A DNA stretch of 64,000 bases from Salinivibrio kushneri (lineage in GTDB: Bacteria; Pseudomonadota; Gammaproteobacteria; Enterobacterales; Vibrionaceae). The stretch is taken from assembly GCF_005280275.1 (NCBI RefSeq), contig NZ_CP040021.1:273001-337000 (forward strand), given 5' to 3'. Made by a program: the position numbers and the translations under genes. Each line of letters opens with the position of its first letter. Position 1 is the first letter of the stretch. The notes beneath the pieces were generated by a model, which worked only from the letters and a program-made list of their open reading frames with translations, was not told where the DNA came from and did not search any database. Positions 43,108 through 57,373 of the stretch are shown piece by piece.

Positions 43108-43283
43108 TTGACCTATGCAATCTGTGTGGGCACTCGTTAAGAATAGACAAAAAGATTTATTCGATGAACTGAGTGACCAAACGACAACTTTTACAGTTGT
43201 TCGGCACAGTCAATTCGTTTGTCTCTTCGGAGATAAACAGTAATCAGTATTCATTGAGCAGTTTCTACGGAAACACCAAACTT

Positions 43284-44852
<1,569 letters not shown>

Positions 44853-44933
44853 CTGACGCTATTGTTGCGAGTGCTCACACAGATTGTATAGGTTGAAGTT
44901 ATAAAGAGGATATGTTCCCAAACATATCAGCGT

Positions 44934-45009
44934 GTCCCATTCGTCTAGAGGCCTAGGACACCGCCCTTTCACGGCGGTAACAGGGGTTCGACTCCCCTAT
45001 GGGACGCCA
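44934..45009 (+). tRNA. tRNA-Glu (UUC)
   Basis: 76 nt with encoded CCA; acceptor GTCCCAT/ATGGGAC, anticodon TTC in CCCTTTCAC, T-loop GGTTCGA. In the 16S-23S spacer. Confidence 0.97.
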
Positions 45010-45011
45010 TT

Positions 45012-45087
45012 GGGTTGTTAGCTCAGTTGGTAGAGCAGTTGACTTTTAATCAATTGGTCACAGGTTCGAATCCTGTACAACCCACCA
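45012..45087 (+). tRNA. tRNA-Lys (UUU)
   Basis: 76 nt with encoded CCA; acceptor GGGTTGT/ACAACCC, anticodon TTT in GACTTTTAATC. Two nucleotides after tRNA-Glu. Glu and Lys tRNAs are both substrates of the TusBCD-MnmA thiolation route encoded upstream. Confidence 0.97.
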
Positions 45088-45096
45088 CACTATCGT

Positions 45097-45172
45097 GGGC
45101 GATTAGCTCAGTTGGGAGAGCACCTCCCTTACAAGGAGGGGGTCACTGGTTCGAGCCCGGTATCGCCCACCA
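45097..45172 (+). tRNA. tRNA-Val (UAC)
   Basis: 76 nt with encoded CCA; acceptor GGGCGAT/ATCGCCC, anticodon TAC in CCCTTACAAGG. Last tRNA of the 16S-23S spacer; the Glu-Lys-Val set is known from vibrio rrn operons. Confidence 0.97.
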
Positions 45173-45485
45173 CGCTTTAAAGGTTTTTGCTTAAGAATCT
45201 TTAGAACGTGGTTTATTTAGCAATAAACGACATGCTCTTTAACAATCTGGAAAGCTGACAAAGTCATTCTTTAAGAATGACAGTAAAGTTCTCAATCAGT
45301 GACATGTAATGTCACTCACACAATCAAGTGTGCTTGGGCTTTGTCTTAGTAATAAGCAAAGTCTCTATTTTGAGTCCGGCAAAAACAAAACCTTAATTGG
45401 TTGATGATTCAACACTCAGTGGTTTTGCGACGCAGATTTCTTTTTAAGACAGTCTCGCGCAAAAAAAAACCTCTTGGGGTTGTAT
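45173..45485 (+). other. 23S leader with boxA and processing stem
   Basis: No gene. A second boxA, TGCTCTTTAACAAT, lies at 45233-45246. Bases from about 45467 into the first 23S nucleotides (CCTCTTGGGGTTGTATGG) are complementary to the region just after the 23S end (48466-48490), forming the expected RNase III processing stem. Confidence 0.8.
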
Positions 45486-48471
<2,986 letters not shown>

Positions 48472-48583
48472 ACAACACCCAAGGGGTTTTGGGTTGGACT
48501 CAAAATAAGCCAGTTGATTGTGGCGAGAACGAACAGCTTTCTAGATTTGTGTTTTGACTGAAAAGTGAAGACACACCAAATTT

Positions 48584-48703
48584 TGCTTGGCGACCATAGC
48601 GCTTTGGACCCACCTGACTCCATGCCGAACTCAGTAGTGAAACGAAGCAGCGCCGATGGTAGTGTGGGGTCTCCCCATGTGAGAGTAGGACATCGCCAGG
48701 CTC
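48584..48703 (+). rRNA. rrf: 5S ribosomal RNA, first copy
   Basis: 120 nt; TGCTTGGCGA at the 5' end pairs with TCGCCAGGC at the 3' end, and CCATGCCGAACTCAG and GGTAGTGTGGGGTCTCCCCA are the conserved internal blocks. Confidence 0.95.
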
Positions 48704-48898
48704 TCATTGCTTATCTTGTTGATAGCTCGATGCTTTTGATATCTGCGATGCTCATGTATTGGCATACACTGCGCGTCTCGATTCAAAATCCTCATCGCAT
48801 CAAACAAGATAACCTAATTAGAGCTTACTGTTAGGCTTTAGTTAGTAACAATTTAATCATCAAAGCGGATATGCGTAAGACTTTGATGACGCGTTTTC
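48704..48898 (+). other. spacer between first 5S and tRNA-Thr
   Basis: No gene. Contains a long-range inverted repeat, TTATCTTGTT (48711-48720) with AACAAGATAA (48803-48812), and a second, TCATCAAAG/CTTTGATGA, close to the tRNA. Probably RNA-processing structures. Confidence 0.55.
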
Positions 48899-48974
48899 GC
48901 TGATATAGCTCAGTTGGTAGAGCGCACCCTTGGTAAGGGTGAGGTCGGCAGTTCAAATCTGCCTATCAGCACCA
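48899..48974 (+). tRNA. tRNA-Thr (GGU)
   Basis: 76 nt with encoded CCA; acceptor GCTGATA/TATCAGC, anticodon GGT in CCTTGGTAAGG, T-loop GTTCAAATC. It lies between two 5S genes, as thrV does in the E. coli rrnD operon. Confidence 0.96.
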
Positions 48975-48979
48975 GAATT

Positions 48980-49099
48980 TTCTTGGCGGCCATAGCGTAA
49001 CGGCACCACCTGAACCCATGCCGAACTCAGAAGTGAAACGTTGCTGCGCCGATGGTAGTGTGGGGTCTCCCCATGTGAGAGTAGGCCACTGCCAAGAGT
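48980..49099 (+). rRNA. rrf: 5S ribosomal RNA, second copy
   Basis: 120 nt; TTCTTGGCGGC pairs with GCCAAGAG. The core is the same as the first copy, but the terminal stem and helix II/III arms differ at many positions with compensating changes, so both look functional. Confidence 0.94.
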
Positions 49100-49106
49100 T
49101 TTTTCG

Positions 49107-49138
49107 AAGCCCTCCGCATTCGCGGGGGGCTTTTTTCG
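49107..49138 (+). terminator. rRNA operon terminator
   Basis: AGCCCTCCGC (49108-49117) pairs with GCGGGGGGCT (49122-49131, one T-G pair), loop ATTC, then TTTTTT: a strong intrinsic terminator 8 nt after the second 5S. Confidence 0.93.
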
Positions 49139-49208
49139 TTTCTATCTTTCTTATCAATACTGTCTTCTCCTATGCTTAAAACAATGTTGGTCTAAGGGTG
49201 ATCACTGC

Positions 49209-49264
49209 TTGAGCTTAATCAGTGACTAGGTTATGTTATTAGATATCTGGACGTCTAAACATCT
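49209..49264 (+). promoter_or_regulatory. metA promoter and MetJ operator
   Basis: TTGAGC (49209-49214), 17-nt spacer, TATGTT (49232-49237). Immediately after come three contiguous 8-bp met boxes, AGATATCT, GGACGTCT and AAACATCT (49241-49264), close to the AGACGTCT consensus. MetJ with S-adenosylmethionine should repress from here. Confidence 0.85.
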
Positions 49265-49277
49265 CTAGGAGGCAGTA

Positions 49278-50225
49278 ATGCCGATTAAAATCCCGGATCA
49301 GCTCCCCGCGACTAATATCCTAAGGCGTGAAAACATATTCGTAATGACCGAGACGCGCGCGGTGAGTCAAAACATCCGCCCGTTGAAGGTGCTGCTGCTC
49401 AACCTGATGCCAAAGAAAATCGAGACGGAAACGCAATTTATGCGTCTACTCTCTAACAGTCCTTTGCAAGTGGATGTTGAGCTTTTACGGATAGATAACC
49501 GGCCAAGCAAAAATACGCCAACCGAGCATCTCGATACCTTCTACCGTCAGTTTGAGGCCGTTCGCGGACGTAATTTCGATGGCCTTATCGTGACAGGCGC
49601 GCCACTCGGGTTGGTACAGTTCGAGGATGTGATTTACTGGGAGCATTTACAGGATGTGATGAATTGGGCGCACCAACACGTTACTTCAACCCTCTATATT
49701 TGTTGGGCCGCGCAAGCGGGCTTAAAGCTACTTTACGACTTGCCTAAGAAAACTCGTAAGGAGAAGTTATCGGGTGTCTATCAGCACGACATTAATGCTG
49801 ACTTATGCAAACATCCGCTATTACGCGGCTTTGATGATAGTTTCTTAGCGCCCCACTCGCGCTATGCGGATTTTTCGCCTAACTATCTTGCAGAGCATAC
49901 GGATCTCGACATCTTAGCAACCTCTAATGAAGCGGGTACCTATCTGGCGGCGACGAAAGATAAGCGCAATGTGTTTGTCACCGGTCACCCTGAGTATGAT
50001 TCTCATAGCTTGCATCATGAATATCATCGGGATTTAGAAGAAGGGATGGAGCCAGCGGTTCCCCTTAACTATTACCCGGATGATGACCCCTCGCAGCCAC
50101 CGTATGTGAGTTGGCGCAGCCATGGCCATTTACTGTTTGCCAACTGGCTGAACTATTGTGTTTACCAACAAACGCCCTTCGACTTGGATACCTTCTCTGC
50201 GTCTAACTTTACCCTGGATGAATAA
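49278..50225 (+). CDS. metA: homoserine O-succinyltransferase
   Basis: First committed step of methionine synthesis, activating homoserine with succinyl-CoA. 315 residues; begins [20 protein letters not shown]. Catalytic Cys142 in [15 protein letters not shown] and the His/Glu of [12 protein letters not shown] match the MetA family. AGGAGG precedes the ATG. Expression should be MetJ-repressed. Confidence 0.96.
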   Translation: MPIKIPDQLPATNILRRENIFVMTETRAVSQNIRPLKVLLLNLMPKKIETETQFMRLLSNSPLQVDVELLRIDNRPSKNTPTEHLDTFYRQFEAVRGRNFDGLIVTGAPLGLVQFEDVIYWEHLQDVMNWAHQHVTSTLYICWAAQAGLKLLYDLPKKTRKEKLSGVYQHDINADLCKHPLLRGFDDSFLAPHSRYADFSPNYLAEHTDLDILATSNEAGTYLAATKDKRNVFVTGHPEYDSHSLHHEYHRDLEEGMEPAVPLNYYPDDDPSQPPYVSWRSHGHLLFANWLNYCVYQQTPFDLDTFSASNFTLDE

Positions 50226-50249
50226 AAAAGGCGCCCGCGGACGCCTTTT
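50226..50249 (+). terminator. terminator of metA
   Basis: AAAAGGCG (50226-50233) pairs with CGCCTTTT (50242-50249), 8-nt loop. Lies between convergent genes and is A/T-flanked on both sides, so it may serve both. Confidence 0.85.
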
Positions 50250-50269
50250 GCTTTGGGAGCTGTGTGGAT

Positions 50270-51562
50270 TTAGGTTTGATGTGTATCCATTTCGTCTTGT
50301 GCTGCGTTTGCTTTATCAACCATGCCTGTCATGGTTGAGCCTTGCACCAAAATGGAAAACACCACCACCGCGTAGGTCATGATGAGGATCAGCTCGCGGA
50401 CATCGATATTTTTTTCCGGCACCACCATGATGCCAGCGGGCACGGCCATCGCCATCGCCAGTGCGAGACCGCCACGTAACCCACCCCAGCTTAATATACG
50501 CACCGCCCAAGGGTTATAAGAACGAAAGCGGTTGAAACCGAGATAGCACATTTTCACGCTAATAAAACGGGCGAGAAGCACAATAGGAACCACCGCCGCC
50601 ATAATGATCCAGTCTTCTTTATGGAAACTGATTTGCAGCAAGCTAACCCCGATGAGGAGAAAGAGTAGGCTGTTAAGAAATTCATCGACTAATTCCCAGA
50701 AGTGGTCGAGGTGATCTTCACTTTCTTTGGAAAAGCCAATAAAGCGGGTCCAGTTACCGATCATGATCCCCGATACCACCATTGCCAGCGGGCCAGAGAC
50801 ATGCAGCATATCGGCCAAGACATAGCCAGCGCTGGGGATAGCCAGCGTTAATAGCAATTCCATCGAGTGATCGTTAGTGGCACAAATCAAGCGATGGAAA
50901 AGATAGCCCAGCACTAGGCCATATAAAACCCCGCCAACGGCTTCTTGTAAAAACAAGGCAATGGTACCGCCCACCGTCGGGTTGTTGTCGCCAAAGGCTA
51001 GGGTAAAAAGGGTCACAAAGATCACGATACCCACACCATCATTGAATAATGACTCTCCCTCAATTTGTGTGGTGATCCGCGTCGGTGCTTGCAGCTTTTT
51101 GACGATAGCAAGCACAGCGATGGGGTCGGTGGGCGATATCAGCGCGCCAAATAACAGGCAGTAGAGGAAATCAAAGGGGATGCCAATTAGCTGAAACACG
51201 CCCCAGATACCGGAGCCGATTAACAACACAGAGACCAATAGCCCGCCGATCACCAGGGTTGTGATCTCCCACTTTTGGTCGGAGAAAGAGGGAAGCTTGA
51301 CGCCAATCCCCCCTGCGAAGAGCAAAAAGCCGAGGACGCCTTTGAGCAAAAACGTATCAAAGTGGATATCTGTCAGTATCTGCTCGGCCATGGCTTTTAG
51401 TGGAATTGCTTGGTATTGACCGGCGATCACTATCAGCAAAGACAGTAGGAGCGAGCTGGCGGTGATGGCGATCGTGGTTTGTACTCGGCTTATTTTACTA
51501 TTAATAAAAGCGATAAAGATGGCTGCAGCAGCCATAAAGCTGAGGATTGCGTAGGTTGACAT
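50270..51562 (-). CDS. CPA1-family Na+(K+)/H+ antiporter
   Basis: Inner-membrane cation/proton antiporter of the NhaP type. 430 residues with about 12-13 hydrophobic segments. Family motifs: FGALISPTDPIAVLAIVKKL with the ion-site Asp, IEGESLFNDGVGIVIF, and WGGLRGGLALAMAMAVP. It lacks the cytoplasmic TrkA-C/RCK region found in NhaP2 proteins; the short tail ends DEMDTHQT. Ion specificity cannot be read from sequence. Single gene between metA and metH on the opposite strand. Confidence 0.88.
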   Translation of the reverse strand: MSTYAILSFMAAAAIFIAFINSKISRVQTTIAITASSLLLSLLIVIAGQYQAIPLKAMAEQILTDIHFDTFLLKGVLGFLLFAGGIGVKLPSFSDQKWEITTLVIGGLLVSVLLIGSGIWGVFQLIGIPFDFLYCLLFGALISPTDPIAVLAIVKKLQAPTRITTQIEGESLFNDGVGIVIFVTLFTLAFGDNNPTVGGTIALFLQEAVGGVLYGLVLGYLFHRLICATNDHSMELLLTLAIPSAGYVLADMLHVSGPLAMVVSGIMIGNWTRFIGFSKESEDHLDHFWELVDEFLNSLLFLLIGVSLLQISFHKEDWIIMAAVVPIVLLARFISVKMCYLGFNRFRSYNPWAVRILSWGGLRGGLALAMAMAVPAGIMVVPEKNIDVRELILIMTYAVVVFSILVQGSTMTGMVDKANAAQDEMDTHQT

Positions 51563-51641
51563 GCCGCTTCCTAGTGCAACGAGGGAATGAAAAAGTGTGT
51601 CGAAATATTAATAGAAATCGCTTTCAAAACGAACAGCTGAA

Positions 51642-51688
51642 TTGAAATAGATCAAAATAAATTGTTATTTATAGACGTCTAGATTTCC
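51642..51688 (+). promoter_or_regulatory. metH promoter and MetJ boxes
   Basis: TTGAAA (51642-51647), 17-nt spacer, TTATTT (51665-51670; TATTTA one base later is equally good). A perfect met box AGACGTCT (51673-51680) and a weaker AGATTTCC (51681-51688) follow directly. MetJ repression of metH is inferred; no clear MetR site was found. Confidence 0.7.
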
Positions 51689-51745
51689 ATTTCCGCTGTG
51701 GTAGGATGAAATGACTGCAACGAGGAAGATGATAAGCGTAATAGT

Positions 51746-54700
51746 ATGGACCGACTAACACAGCAACTGCGCGACCGTATTCTAGTGATCGATGGTGGCA
51801 TGGGCACCATGATCCAAGGTTTGGCACTGAGCGAAGCCGATTATCGTGGCCAACGTTTTAAAGATTGGCACTGTGATGTGAAAGGCAATAATGATCTCTT
51901 GGTGCTGACGCAGCCTGATAAGATCGCTTCGCTACACAGTGATTATCTGGCGGCGGGCGCGGACATTATTGAAACCAACACCTTTAACGCCACCCAAATC
52001 GCGATGGCTGATTACGACATGCAGGCGCTGAGTGCGGAAATCAACGGCGCGGCAGCTCGGCTTGCGCGTGAGGTTGCTGATTCGTGGACGGCGAAAACGC
52101 CGGATAAACCCCGTTTTGTCGCGGGCGTGTTAGGGCCGACGAACCGAACGTGTTCAATCTCTCCAGACGTGAATGACCCGGGCTTTCGCAATGTCAGCTT
52201 TGATCAGTTAGTCGACGTGTATGCCGAGTCCACCGAAGCGCTCATTGACGGCGGTGTTGATATCATCATGTTGGAGACCATTTTTGATACCTTGAATGCC
52301 AAAGCCTGTGCATTTGCGGTTGAAAAGGTCTTTGATGCCCGCGGTTTTCGCTTACCCATTATGATCTCCGGCACCATCACTGATGCGTCTGGACGCACCT
52401 TATCCGGACAAACCACCGCCGCTTTTTATCACTCGTTGCGTCATGTCGAACCACTGTCGTTTGGCTTAAACTGCGCACTTGGGCCAGCTGAATTGCGCCA
52501 GTATGTCAAAGAGCTGAGCGACATTTGTGAGGGCTTTGTCTCCGTCCACCCCAATGCGGGGTTGCCCAACGCCTTTGGCGAGTATGATCTTTCTCCCGAA
52601 CAGATGGCGACACACATTGATGAGTGGGCGGCGTCTGGCTTTATCAATTTGGTCGGTGGTTGTTGTGGCACCACGCCTGAGCATATTCAAGCGATTAGCG
52701 ACGCGGTGAAAAAACATGCGCCACGCTCTCTGCCTGACCACCCTGTGGCCTGTCGCTTATCTGGGCTCGAGCCCCTGACCATTAATGCCGATAGCTTGTT
52801 CGTTAACGTGGGTGAGCGCACCAATGTGACTGGCTCAGCACGCTTTAAACGCTTAATCGTTGAAGAGCAATACGACGAAGCGCTGGAAGTGGCATTGCAG
52901 CAAGTGGAAAACGGCGCCCAAATCATCGATATCAATATGGATGAAGGCATGTTGGATGCCGAAAAGGCCATGGTGCGCTTCCTCAATTTATGCGCGGCCG
53001 AGCCGGATATTGCCCGTGTGCCTGTGATGATTGACTCCTCTAAATGGGAAGTGATTGAAGCTGGCCTAAAGTGCATTCAAGGGAAAGGCATCGTCAATTC
53101 TATTTCGCTCAAAGAAGGAGAAGAGGCTTTTCTTCACCAAGCACGTTTAGTCCGTCGTTATGGCGCGGCGGTGATCGTGATGGCGTTTGACGAACAAGGT
53201 CAAGCCGATACTCAAGAGCGGAAAGTGGAAATCTGTACGCGCGCTTATCATCTTCTGGTCGAGCAAGTCGGCTTTCCACCGGAAGACATTATTTTCGATC
53301 CTAATATTTTTGCGGTTGCCACCGGCATTGATGAGCATAATAACTACGCGGTCGATTTCATCAACGCGGTGGCCGATATTAAACAAACCCTGCCGCATGC
53401 CATGATCTCGGGCGGCGTCTCCAATGTGTCGTTTTCGTTTCGAGGCAACAACCCCGTCCGCGAGGCCATTCATGCGGTGTTTTTGTATCACTGCATCAAA
53501 AATGGCATGGACATGGGGATCGTCAACGCCGGTCAATTGGCGATTTATGATGATTTATCCGAGTCTTTGCGCCTAGCAGTGGAAGATGTGGTGCTCAACA
53601 AAGACGATGGGGCGACAGAGCGTTTGCTGGACATCGCCGACAGCTATCGCGATAGCGGGGAGAGCGAGGTCGCAGAAACTGCAGAGTGGCGTAGTTGGCC
53701 AGTGGAAAAGCGCCTTGAACATGCACTGGTCAAAGGCATTACCGAGTTTATTGTTGAAGATACCGAGCTGGCTCGCGCCGCGGCAAGTAAACCTCTAGAA
53801 GTGATTGAAGGCCCGTTGATGGCAGGCATGAACGTGGTCGGGGACTTGTTTGGTGAAGGCAAGATGTTCCTGCCACAAGTGGTGAAGTCGGCACGGGTGA
53901 TGAAGCAGGCAGTGGCCTACCTTGAGCCCTACATCAATGCTGAAAAGCAGCAAGGACAGACCAATGGCAAGATCTTGCTCGCCACGGTCAAAGGGGATGT
54001 GCATGACATTGGCAAAAACATTGTTGGTGTGGTGCTGCAATGTAATAACTTCGAGATTATTGATCTCGGCGTGATGGTGCCGACCGATAAAATCCTGTCG
54101 GTGGCCCGAGAAGAAAACGTCGATATTATTGGTTTATCAGGCCTGATTACCCCATCGTTAGATGAGATGGTGAACGTGGCGAAAGAGATGGAACGTCAAG
54201 GGTTTGATATTCCTCTACTTATTGGCGGTGCGACCACGTCCAAAGCCCATACCGCGGTGAAAATTGAGCAGCATTACCATGCGCCCGTGGTCTATGTGCC
54301 CAACGCGTCACGTGCGGTTGGGGTATGCTCATCGTTATTATCCGAGACGCAGCGACCGGATTTTGTAGCCCGTTTAGCTAAAGACTATGCGGCGGTACGT
54401 GAGCAGCACCAGCGTAAAACCCCGCGCACGGCACCAGTATCCCTTGAGCAGGCGCGCGACAATAAGTGGCAAACGGACTGGGCAAACTATGTGCCTCCGC
54501 AACCGGTGAAGCCGGGCGTCCATGTTTACGATGATGTCTCGATAGCGACCTTACGTCAGTATATCGACTGGACACCCTTCTTTATGACTTGGTCACTCAG
54601 TGGCAAATTCCCGGCGATTTTGGATCACGAACTGGTGGGTGAGGAAGCGCGTCGTTTGTACCAGGACGCCAATGCTTGGCTCGATCGTTTCGAGGCAGAA

Positions 54701-55405
54701 GGCTTGGTGGCGGCAAAAGGGGTGTGTGGCCTCTTTCCTGCCAATAGCATTGATGATGATATTGAGGTCTATGGGGATGGGTCTCGCCAAGCGACGCTCA
54801 CCGTACTGAACCACTTGCGGCAGCAAACGAAAAAGCCACGTGGTGCCAACTATTGCTTGTCGGACTTTATTGCGCCAACAAGCAGTGGCCAGCCGGATTG
54901 GATTGGCGCATTTGCGGTCACAGGTGGTATTGGCGAATATGCCTTGGCGGAAGAATACAAAGCGAAAGGGGATGATTATAACGCGATCATGATCCAGGCG
55001 GTCGCCGATAGACTCGCAGAAGCCTTTGCAGAGTACCTCCATCAGCAAATTCGGATCACCTTGTGGGGCTATGCGCCCGATGAGACGCTCGATAACGACG
55101 CGCTGATCCGCGAGCAATACCAAGGAATCCGGCCAGCGCCGGGTTATGCCGCCTGTCCTGAACACAGTGAGAAAGGCAAAATTTGGCAATTGCTATCGGT
55201 AGAAGCGCATACGGGGATGACACTCACTGAAAGCTACGCGATGTGGCCGGGGGCGTCAGTCTCAGGTTGGTATTTTTCCCATCCTGAGTCACGTTACTTT
55301 GCGGTGGCGAAGATCCAAAACGATCAGCGAGACAGCTATGCAGCACGCAAAGGGTGGAGCAGCGAAGAAGCGGAAAAATGGCTCGGGCCGAACTTAAACG
55401 GCTAA
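51746..55405 (+). CDS. metH: cobalamin-dependent methionine synthase
   Basis: Transfers methyl from 5-methyltetrahydrofolate via cobalamin to homocysteine. 1219 residues (E. coli 1227) with all four modules: homocysteine domain (1-325, zinc Cys of LNCALG and GGCCGTTP), pterin domain ([19 protein letters not shown], residues 350-610), B12 domain with the [11 protein letters not shown] His (about 755), and the AdoMet reactivation domain ([12 protein letters not shown] near 1130, [12 protein letters not shown]). The ribosome site before the ATG is poor (AGGAAG at about 20 nt), so initiation may be weak. Implies access to vitamin B12. Confidence 0.97.
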   Translation: MDRLTQQLRDRILVIDGGMGTMIQGLALSEADYRGQRFKDWHCDVKGNNDLLVLTQPDKIASLHSDYLAAGADIIETNTFNATQIAMADYDMQALSAEINGAAARLAREVADSWTAKTPDKPRFVAGVLGPTNRTCSISPDVNDPGFRNVSFDQLVDVYAESTEALIDGGVDIIMLETIFDTLNAKACAFAVEKVFDARGFRLPIMISGTITDASGRTLSGQTTAAFYHSLRHVEPLSFGLNCALGPAELRQYVKELSDICEGFVSVHPNAGLPNAFGEYDLSPEQMATHIDEWAASGFINLVGGCCGTTPEHIQAISDAVKKHAPRSLPDHPVACRLSGLEPLTINADSLFVNVGERTNVTGSARFKRLIVEEQYDEALEVALQQVENGAQIIDINMDEGMLDAEKAMVRFLNLCAAEPDIARVPVMIDSSKWEVIEAGLKCIQGKGIVNSISLKEGEEAFLHQARLVRRYGAAVIVMAFDEQGQADTQERKVEICTRAYHLLVEQVGFPPEDIIFDPNIFAVATGIDEHNNYAVDFINAVADIKQTLPHAMISGGVSNVSFSFRGNNPVREAIHAVFLYHCIKNGMDMGIVNAGQLAIYDDLSESLRLAVEDVVLNKDDGATERLLDIADSYRDSGESEVAETAEWRSWPVEKRLEHALVKGITEFIVEDTELARAAASKPLEVIEGPLMAGMNVVGDLFGEGKMFLPQVVKSARVMKQAVAYLEPYINAEKQQGQTNGKILLATVKGDVHDIGKNIVGVVLQCNNFEIIDLGVMVPTDKILSVAREENVDIIGLSGLITPSLDEMVNVAKEMERQGFDIPLLIGGATTSKAHTAVKIEQHYHAPVVYVPNASRAVGVCSSLLSETQRPDFVARLAKDYAAVREQHQRKTPRTAPVSLEQARDNKWQTDWANYVPPQPVKPGVHVYDDVSIATLRQYIDWTPFFMTWSLSGKFPAILDHELVGEEARRLYQDANAWLDRFEAEGLVAAKGVCGLFPANSIDDDIEVYGDGSRQATLTVLNHLRQQTKKPRGANYCLSDFIAPTSSGQPDWIGAFAVTGGIGEYALAEEYKAKGDDYNAIMIQAVADRLAEAFAEYLHQQIRITLWGYAPDETLDNDALIREQYQGIRPAPGYAACPEHSEKGKIWQLLSVEAHTGMTLTESYAMWPGASVSGWYFSHPESRYFAVAKIQNDQRDSYAARKGWSSEEAEKWLGPNLNG

Positions 55406-55406
55406 C

Positions 55407-55445
55407 GAAAGAAGCCAGCACATCAATGTGCTGGCTTCTTTCTTC
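55407..55445 (+). terminator. bidirectional terminator between metH and lysC
   Basis: A 17-bp perfect stem (55407-55423 with 55426-55442) with a CA loop, flanked by A residues on the left and T residues on the right. It overlaps the lysC stop region, so it can end both transcripts. Confidence 0.9.
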
Positions 55446-56802
55446 ACTCAAATAAGTCCGCGTGTAACCGCTGCACCACCTGGGTGGCATCGTCATCTTC
55501 AACCACAACACAGACATTGTGGTTGCTGGCACCGTAGCAAATCATGCGTAGTTTGTGTTGTGCTAAGGCACTGAACACCGGCGCTGTCGCGCCAGCAGTA
55601 TGATTCATATCATTGCCAATCAGCGCCACCACCGCCAGGTTCTCGCAGATCTCGACATGACATAACTGGGTCAGCTCGGCGATAGCCGCTTCTGGCAGCT
55701 GCGGTGCGTCGCCCTGAGTGTTGGTTTGATCAAGGGTTAAAGCGACACTGACCTCTGAGGTGGTGATCAAGTCCACCGAGATTTCAAATCGTGCCAAAAC
55801 CTCAAATACTTTGGCCAAAAAGCCATATGCATGGAACATGTTTAAGCTGGTCAGTGTCACCATGGTTTGGTTTCGTCGTAAGGCGACGGCACGAAACAGC
55901 GGTGCCGAGTGCGCTTGTTCGCGGATCCAGGTGCCGCCTTGCTCAGGCGCGCTCGCAGCCCCGACAAACACAGGAATATGTTGGCGCACTGCAGGCACTA
56001 AGGTGGATGGGTGCAGGATTTTGGCACCAAACGTGGCCATTTCTGAGGCTTCGCTAAAACTAATTTCACTGATTGGGCGCGCTTGGTCGGCAATCCGCGG
56101 GTCGGTGGTATAAATCCCCGGTACATCGGTCCAAATGGCCAAACTCTCTGCGTCCACGGCTTCGGCGAACAGTGCGGCACTGTAGTCGCTACCACCACGG
56201 CCTAAGGTGGTGGTTTGTCCGTGGGCATCCGCGCCGATAAACCCTTGGGTGACCACTCGGTGTGTGGCTAAATGCGGAAGCAATTGGTCGTGGCACTGTG
56301 TTCGCGTCTGCTGTGGGTCAGGCTGGGCACAGCCAAACTGGCTGTCGGTGCGCAGCAATTCACGCGCATCGGCCCGTATTGTTGCCATACCTCGGCTGTT
56401 GAGTAAATGGGTGAAAATATGGGTCGAGATCAGCTCGCCGCAGGCTACCAACGCATCGGTTAAGGCCGAATCCGGGGTGACAGCTGCTTTTTCGGCATAC
56501 TCGGCAATGGCGAGATGCCAGTGTTCGACGGCTGTTTGCGTGTTTTGGCAATCAGGAAGTTGCTGCAATATGGCTTGGTGAATGGCATGAATGGCGTCTA
56601 ATTTGGCTTGGCGCGCGTTAGGGTCGCTGATCCCTTTTGCCAGCGCGACCAAATGATTGGTCACACCGGCGCACGCACTGATCACGATTAAACGGGTTTG
56701 CGGGTTTTGCTCGATAACAGCGGCGCTTTGCTGCATCGCCGCTAGCGTCCCGACACTGGTGCCGCCAAACTTAGCGACTGAAATTGATGGTAATGGCCTC
56801 AC
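55444..56802 (-). CDS. lysC: aspartate kinase, lysine-sensitive type (LysC/AK III)
   Basis: Phosphorylates aspartate at the head of lysine, threonine and methionine synthesis. The start is GTG at 56802 behind GAGAGGGG. 452 residues: SVAKFGGTSVGTLAAMQQS, TLGRGGSDYSAALFAEAVDA kinase motifs, then two ACT domains from about residue 300 (VTLTSLNMFHAYGFLAKVFE, VVALIGNDMNHTAG). Monofunctional, without a homoserine dehydrogenase. Controlled by an upstream lysine riboswitch. Confidence 0.95.
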   Translation of the reverse strand: MRPLPSISVAKFGGTSVGTLAAMQQSAAVIEQNPQTRLIVISACAGVTNHLVALAKGISDPNARQAKLDAIHAIHQAILQQLPDCQNTQTAVEHWHLAIAEYAEKAAVTPDSALTDALVACGELISTHIFTHLLNSRGMATIRADARELLRTDSQFGCAQPDPQQTRTQCHDQLLPHLATHRVVTQGFIGADAHGQTTTLGRGGSDYSAALFAEAVDAESLAIWTDVPGIYTTDPRIADQARPISEISFSEASEMATFGAKILHPSTLVPAVRQHIPVFVGAASAPEQGGTWIREQAHSAPLFRAVALRRNQTMVTLTSLNMFHAYGFLAKVFEVLARFEISVDLITTSEVSVALTLDQTNTQGDAPQLPEAAIAELTQLCHVEICENLAVVALIGNDMNHTAGATAPVFSALAQHKLRMICYGASNHNVCVVVEDDDATQVVQRLHADLFE

Positions 56803-56925
56803 GTCCTTTCCCCTCTCTGGCTAGCAGAGTCAAAAAATTAAAAATGATGGGGAACATCAGAAGTCACATCGTGACCGCGATAAATACCGCGACAAGGTAG
56901 GAAGAGCAAACGGCAGGTGTAGTCT

Positions 56926-57106
56926 GCCAGAAGCGCTCCACCTGTCTGTCCATATGGATGACAAGTGACAGCCTGAAGGATTCAGCCTTCAAGGCCGGCA
57001 GCGTATCGACCCCGATCGTACGCCACCTCGGCATTGTCTCCCCTGGTTATCATGCTTAGGAGTGGGGCTCCGCTTGATAACTGCCTGAGAAATGCACCTC
57101 TTCTGC
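56926..57106 (-). ncRNA. lysine riboswitch (L box)
   Basis: On the minus strand the sequence reads CAGAAGAGGTGC, then GGAGCC, GATAACC, AGGGGAGACAATGCCGAGG, GGCTGAATCC and finally GTGGAGCGCTTCTG, the conserved core of lysine riboswitches in the right order. CAGAAG at the 5' end pairs with CTTCTG at the 3' end (P1). It lies in the long lysC leader. In gammaproteobacteria it usually controls translation; the 120 nt to the start show no strong terminator, which fits. Confidence 0.93.
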
Positions 57107-57145
57107 ATGTTCAGTCATGGGTTGATAACCGCATGAACAGTTTTA

Positions 57146-57174
57146 ACATTACGGGTGTGATCGCAGGGTGTCAA
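57146..57174 (-). promoter_or_regulatory. lysC promoter
   Basis: On the minus strand TTGACA (57174-57169), 17-nt spacer and TAATGT (57151-57146), with the expected start about 35 nt before the riboswitch. Confidence 0.8.
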
Positions 57175-57373
57175 CCGTGTTTTTACGCTCGATAGGAGCG
57201 CTGCCCAGCGCCTGCCTCTCACCCAGGCAAGAAAAGGCCATTGCCCATTATCGACCCTGACAAGAAAAGCAAATCGACGCTAGCGATCACACAGTTCATG
57301 TGCCAGAGGCTAGGGGGATGGCGAAAAAATATGCTATAACGGTGAGCTTCGGTACCAACAACAAGGATTCGTG

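Noticed and set aside
45100-45485. tRNA-Ala or tRNA-Ile in the 16S-23S spacer
   Set aside because: Looked for because many rrn operons carry them; only Glu, Lys and Val tRNAs fold here.
54593-55189. 198-codon open frame on the minus strand
   Set aside because: Opposite the conserved activation domain of metH; a shadow.
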